Positions 21,462 to 24,576 of a DNA stretch of 24,576 bases are shown in pieces. A program made the position numbers and the translations under genes. Numbering within the stretch: the first letter of the stretch is position 1; every line of letters starts with the position of its first letter. The notes under the pieces are model-generated. The model made no database searches. It saw only the letters and a list, made by a program, of their open reading frames with translations, and was not told the DNA's origin. This stretch comes from a bacterium (lineage in GTDB: Archaea; Nanoarchaeota; Nanoarchaeia; Woesearchaeales; UBA10216). The stretch covers positions 1-24,576 of the forward strand of contig JAAGZO010001080.1 in the NCBI GenBank assembly GCA_024206195.1. Direction: 5' to 3'.

Positions 21462-22385
21462 ATGCTTAAGTTCATCACAGATTACTTTTGGCTGTTCTTT
21501 TTAGCAGGCATTATAGCAGGTATATTTCTGCCTGCGGCAGCTGTATTAAGCCCTTTTGTTATGTACATACTAATGTTTGTTCTTTTCCTTAGCTGCCTAA
21601 AAATGGATATGGGGAATATATTAACGAGAATCAAGGACTACAAGCTTGTTGTGTATCTGGTTGTAATTATTCTTGTTATAACGCCAATAGTTGTTTACCT
21701 GATATTCAAGGGCTTTCTTGAGCCAGAGTATGCACTGGGATTCCTTTTAATTGCTGCAATGCCTTCTGGGATGGTAACGCCTGTTTATGCAACTATTTTC
21801 AAAGCAGACAAGGAACTTGCACTTGTTATTGTGACCATAACTTCGCTTCTTTGCCCAATTACTGTTCCTTTGATTATCTATTTTTTGACAGGAGTAGAAA
21901 CAGATTTTGATGTTTTTGGAATGTTCATTAAGCTGTGCATAATAATCTTTATTCCATTTGCTTTGTCGATCTTGTTTAGGAAAATTGGTAAGGGAATTAT
22001 AAAAAAGACTGAAGAATACTATTCTCCAGTCTCTGTATTGCTCATCGTGCTCATTATATCAGGAGCACTTGCAGATGCAAATGTGCTTAGTTTTGTCGGT
22101 GATTTCAGATCAATTCTTTCTCCATTCCTTCTTTTGTTTGTTCTTGCAGCATTATTACATATTGCAGGTTATTTCGCTGTTTTCAAGCGGGACACGAAAA
22201 CAAGAGCTGTTTCTTCAATAGAGATTGCATACATGAATTTTACGCTTGCACTTGTAGTTGGACAAGAGTTTTTTGGAGACAAAACAGTATTCATCGCAGC
22301 TTTATATCAAATACATGCGAATATAGCGCTGATTACTTTTATTTACATTTTTAAGAAATTTCTTCACAAAGGAATAAAAGCATAG
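21462..22385 (+). CDS. Bile acid:sodium symporter (BASS/SBF) family transporter
   Basis: A 307-residue integral membrane protein with about nine or ten helices and short loops. The Pro/Gly-rich region [20 protein letters not shown] in the middle and [20 protein letters not shown] near the end resemble the two crossover helices that hold substrate and sodium in this family. Members carry organic anions such as bile acids, pantoate or keto acids; the substrate here cannot be deduced. The start is fixed at ATG 21462 by the TATA element. The 3' end overlaps the convergent cyclase gene by 22 bp. Confidence 0.88.
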   Translation: MLKFITDYFWLFFLAGIIAGIFLPAAAVLSPFVMYILMFVLFLSCLKMDMGNILTRIKDYKLVVYLVVIILVITPIVVYLIFKGFLEPEYALGFLLIAAMPSGMVTPVYATIFKADKELALVIVTITSLLCPITVPLIIYFLTGVETDFDVFGMFIKLCIIIFIPFALSILFRKIGKGIIKKTEEYYSPVSVLLIVLIISGALADANVLSFVGDFRSILSPFLLLFVLAALLHIAGYFAVFKRDTKTRAVSSIEIAYMNFTLALVVGQEFFGDKTVFIAALYQIHANIALITFIYIFKKFLHKGIKA

Positions 22386-23083
22386 GCAACTATTGGCCCG
22401 CCAGTAGAACCTTCTATGCTTACAGGATGTGACATCAAGTCGAATTCCATTTCTGGAGGGATTTCATAGATGTGCACCAGTGATTCTACTATCAGCTTTT
22501 CCTTTAGTGCTTTGTGAGAAACATTAACGCCAGAACGATCTACTGTGAGAGAATCTGTTCCAAAAACCTTCATGTTTTTGAATGATGCAATATACTTGGC
22601 TGCTTCCTCGTTCAGATGCGGAAGATTCTTTATAGTGTGCTTTTTATTTGATTCAAGCCATCTATCATAACCAGATCTAATAATAAGTGCACCTATGTTT
22701 GAGAGCTGATCTGCAAACGGCTCAAGGTGTTCCTTTTTTATCTCAACAATATATTTTATTCCATCAAAATCCTGCGATTCAGGGGAATCTGAAAGATCTA
22801 TCATCAATGCTTTGTTAAAAACAAAGCCAAGGTCAAATGATTCAAAACCTAAATGCTGCAAATCAGGGTTCTGGTGCTTTGGAGCATCGCCATGAGGATG
22901 AAAATTATGATCTCCAATAGAATAGATGTGGTGTTGGCATCCTGATTCCTTAATATCGCTGAAAACCTTTTTTTCTGGCTTAGGGTCACCTGGATAGACC
23001 TCTGTTCCCTCCTTCAATGGCTCTGTAAGATTTATTGCAAGATACCTTAAATTGCCAAGTGTTATTTCTAGTTTATTAGACAT
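22364..23083 (-). CDS. Cyclase-family metal hydrolase (kynurenine formamidase-like)
   Basis: A 239-residue member of the putative cyclase family, which includes kynurenine formamidase and polyketide cyclase-like metal hydrolases. The opening YLAINLTEPLKEGTEVYPGD and metal-binding HPHGDAPKH (62-70) are recognisable. The usual HxxHxDxxxH is kept at His64, Asp66 and His70, but the first His appears displaced (Phe61, His62). IRSGYDRW and FGTDSLTVDRSG later in the protein are typical. The start is ATG 23083, 25 bp from a TATA box at 23103-23113; an upstream in-frame start at 23134 would lie before the promoter. Substrate unknown; no tryptophan catabolism genes are nearby. Confidence 0.87.
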   Translation of the reverse strand: MSNKLEITLGNLRYLAINLTEPLKEGTEVYPGDPKPEKKVFSDIKESGCQHHIYSIGDHNFHPHGDAPKHQNPDLQHLGFESFDLGFVFNKALMIDLSDSPESQDFDGIKYIVEIKKEHLEPFADQLSNIGALIIRSGYDRWLESNKKHTIKNLPHLNEEAAKYIASFKNMKVFGTDSLTVDRSGVNVSHKALKEKLIVESLVHIYEIPPEMEFDLMSHPVSIEGSTGGPIVAYAFIPL

Positions 23084-23102
23084 GTTGCGTGATAAGTGTT
23101 TG

Positions 23103-23113
23103 CTATTTAAAAA
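23103..23113 (-). promoter_or_regulatory. TATA box for the cyclase gene
   Basis: The minus strand reads TTTTTAAATAG, centred 25 bp before ATG 23083; leaderless transcript predicted. Confidence 0.65.
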
Positions 23114-23138
23114 TATTTGCAAACAGTTAATCAAAAAG

Positions 23139-23147
23139 TTTTTATAG
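23139..23147 (+). promoter_or_regulatory. TATA box for the ZPR1-mtnP-apt operon
   Basis: TTTTTATAG centred 26 bp before ATG 23169; leaderless first gene predicted. Confidence 0.65.
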
Positions 23148-23168
23148 TAAGAATTCTACTAAAATCTC

Positions 23169-23696
23169 ATGGCAGACGAAGTGAAAGGCGAGATGTGTCC
23201 ATTTTGTCACACAAAGAATCTGGTTCTCACAGAGAGGGAAGACGATATTCCTTATATGGGTAAAGTTTTAATTTTCTCAATGTCCTGCACAAACTGCAAG
23301 TTCCACAAGGCAGATGTAGAATGTGCTGAAGAAAAGGAGCCATGCAAGTATTCTATTGAGGTTTCTGGTGAAGAAGACATGAAAGTAAGGATTGTCAGAT
23401 CAAGCCAGGCAACAGTCAAGATACCTCATATTGTTTCAATTGAGCCAGGAGAGGCATCTAATGGGTATATCACAAATGTTGAAGGCATAGTAAACAGAGT
23501 AAAGCGCCAGATAGAAACTGCAAGGGATGATGAAGAGGACCCTGCAGCGAAGAAAAGAGCAAAGAACATGCTTAAAAAACTCAACAAGGCTGTCTGGGGC
23601 CAGGATAAAATCAAGATAATAATTGAGGATCCAACAGGAAACTCAGCAATCATAAGCAAAAAAGCAGTTCTTGACAAACTCAAGGTTAAGAAATAG
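23169..23696 (+). CDS. ZPR1-type zinc-finger protein
   Basis: Single-unit archaeal version of ZPR1, 175 aa. The zinc finger is CPFC at 10-13 and CTNC at 40-43, separated by the conserved [19 protein letters not shown]. The rest is the ZPR1 beta domain with [20 protein letters not shown] and [20 protein letters not shown], ending in [14 protein letters not shown]. Eukaryotic ZPR1 has two such units and acts as a chaperone for elongation factor eEF1A; an equivalent archaeal role is an inference. It heads an operon with mtnP, whose ribosome site GGGGGTG begins at the last base of this stop codon. Confidence 0.92.
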   Translation: MADEVKGEMCPFCHTKNLVLTEREDDIPYMGKVLIFSMSCTNCKFHKADVECAEEKEPCKYSIEVSGEEDMKVRIVRSSQATVKIPHIVSIEPGEASNGYITNVEGIVNRVKRQIETARDDEEDPAAKKRAKNMLKKLNKAVWGQDKIKIIIEDPTGNSAIISKKAVLDKLKVKK

Positions 23697-23706
23697 GGGG
23701 TGTAAG

Positions 23707-24498
23707 ATGGTTAAGATAGGAATAATAGGAGGTAGTGGGCTTGATGACCCGCAAATTCTCAAAGATGCAAAGGAGATAGAGGTTGATACTCCATTTGGAA
23801 AACCAGCAAGCCCTTTAACAATAGGCAAGATAGAGGGTATTGATGTTGTTATACTTGCAAGGCACGGCAGAAAACATGCGATAATGCCAACAAACATTCC
23901 TTTCCAGGCAAATATTCACGCATTAAAAGAGCAGGGATGCACGCATATATTAGCAACAACTGCCTGTGGGTCTCTTAATAAGGGTATGAAGCCTGGTGAC
24001 TTTGTTATTCTTGACCAATTCATTGACAGAACAACAAAGAGAGCAAGCACATTCTATGAAAAAGACCAAGTGTGCCATATTCCAATGGCAGATCCGTTCT
24101 GCGAAAAAATGAGAAAGGTTATTGGAGAAGCAGCTGATGAAATTAATGTGAGGAATCACAAAAAAGGCACAATGATAACAATTGAAGGACCAAGGTTCTC
24201 AACAAAAGCAGAGTCACATTTGTTCAGAAGCTGGAAAGCAGATGTTATTAACATGAGCACAGTACCTGAGGTTGTTCTTGCAAGAGAAGCGGGCATTTGT
24301 TATGCTTCTGTTGCAATGGTAACTGACTTCGATTGCTGGCATGAATCAGAAGAAACTGTAGAATGGACTGCAATCCTTGAAACATTCAAGAAAAATGTAG
24401 ACAGCGTGAAGAAGCTGATAATTACCACTATTCCAAAAATAAAAGAAGAAGAATGCAGCTGCAGGGAAGCTATAAAGACAGCGATAAGTGAGGTGTGA
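23707..24498 (+). CDS. mtnP: S-methyl-5'-thioadenosine phosphorylase
   Basis: Phosphorolyses methylthioadenosine, a by-product of polyamine and related SAM reactions, to adenine and methylthioribose-1-phosphate. The 263-residue protein has the phosphate loop [12 protein letters not shown] near the start, [54 protein letters not shown] and [20 protein letters not shown] with the substrate-site MSTVPE, followed by VTDFDCW. A CxC pair (ECSCRE) near the C-terminus resembles the disulfide motif known in heat-stable archaeal enzymes. GGGGGTG four bases before ATG 23707 decides the start. The apt gene follows after 5 bp and would salvage the released adenine. Confidence 0.95.
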   Translation: MVKIGIIGGSGLDDPQILKDAKEIEVDTPFGKPASPLTIGKIEGIDVVILARHGRKHAIMPTNIPFQANIHALKEQGCTHILATTACGSLNKGMKPGDFVILDQFIDRTTKRASTFYEKDQVCHIPMADPFCEKMRKVIGEAADEINVRNHKKGTMITIEGPRFSTKAESHLFRSWKADVINMSTVPEVVLAREAGICYASVAMVTDFDCWHESEETVEWTAILETFKKNVDSVKKLIITTIPKIKEEECSCREAIKTAISEV

Positions 24499-24503
24499 TT
24501 GAA

Positions 24504-24576
24504 ATGGATCTGAAAGACAAAATAAGGACTGTCCCGCATTTTCCAAAAGAGGGCATAATGTTCAAGGATGTAACTA
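24504..24576 (+). CDS. apt: Adenine phosphoribosyltransferase, N-terminus only (runs off window)
   Basis: Twenty-four codons are present. MDLKDKIRTVPHFPKEGIMF and the following KDVT are the standard Apt opening (I-R-x-x-P-x-F-P-K-x-G-I-x-F-x-D-x-T). The enzyme converts adenine and PRPP to AMP. The ATG lies 5 bp after the mtnP stop, with AGGTGTGAT overlapping that stop as a ribosome site. Context, directly after methylthioadenosine phosphorylase, fits adenine recapture. The rest of the gene is beyond the window. Confidence 0.85.
   Translation, partial: MDLKDKIRTVPHFPKEGIMFKDVT

Noticed and set aside
21401..21478. N-terminal extension of the DUF6485 protein by 26 residues from 21478
   Set aside because: It would span the ribosome site and TATA box, and the family sequence starts at the ATG at 21400.
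1..24576. CRISPR array, IS element, defence island or integrase
   Set aside because: No regularly spaced repeats, no transposase or recombinase motifs, and no nuclease or toxin-antitoxin pairs were seen on reading both strands.

Overview
The window is a piece of an archaeal chromosome, inferred to be a DPANN-type lineage such as Woesearchaeota or Pacearchaeota. Evidence for an archaeon: a Cbf5 pseudouridine synthase, a 20S proteasome alpha subunit, SBDS, the exosome proteins Rrp4, Rrp41 and Rrp42, the RNase P protein Pop5, RNA polymerase subunit K, Bud32 and an archaeal ZPR1. TATA-like boxes lie about 25 bp upstream of many start codons, and internal operon genes carry GGTGA/GGAGG ribosome sites. 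The DPANN placement rests on the style of the small lipoproteins, Cys-rich secreted proteins and S-layer-like domains; no 16S gene is present to confirm it.

Layout. Positions 1-972 hold the 3' part of cbf5, facing a three-gene leftward cluster (unknown 80-aa protein, DUF357 protein, unknown 317-aa protein). A gene-free stretch at 2431-2742 contains strong stem-loops and is a candidate structured RNA. Positions 2743-7057 are the archaeal exosome superoperon: rnp2, psmA, SBDS, rrp4, rrp41, rrp42, rpoK. Leftward from 8856 to 7054 lie a small lipoprotein, two unknown proteins and bud32.

Positions 8951-10600 look accessory. A tRNA-Gln(CUG) is followed by a long hairpin and a lipoprotein built of about ten 35-50-residue repeats, then by a second, imperfect copy of the tRNA 3' end. 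This is what an integrated cassette would leave, although no integrase is present. Next come three separately promoted genes: a retinol-dehydrogenase-like SDR, a shikimate-kinase-like P-loop kinase and a small membrane protein.

Positions 12515-14481 form a leftward stress operon: HxlR regulator, rubrerythrin, desulfoferrodoxin (superoxide reductase) and endonuclease III. It is divergent from a 41-residue acidic protein and a ferredoxin-domain protein. The logic is redox sensing, peroxide and superoxide removal, and repair of oxidised DNA.

Positions 15666-18679 encode envelope proteins: a secreted Cys-rich protein, a three-part lipoprotein and a multi-pass membrane protein. The remainder holds a zinc-ribbon protein, MetRS with a fused tRNA-binding domain, a DUF6485 protein, a bile-acid/sodium-symporter-family transporter, a cyclase-family hydrolase, and a ZPR1-mtnP-apt operon. 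In that operon, methylthioadenosine phosphorylase releases adenine and adenine phosphoribosyltransferase (cut by the window end) recaptures it.

No CRISPR array, IS element, rRNA or integrase was seen. Assignments come from recognising motifs by eye; no alignment, folding or database search was run.
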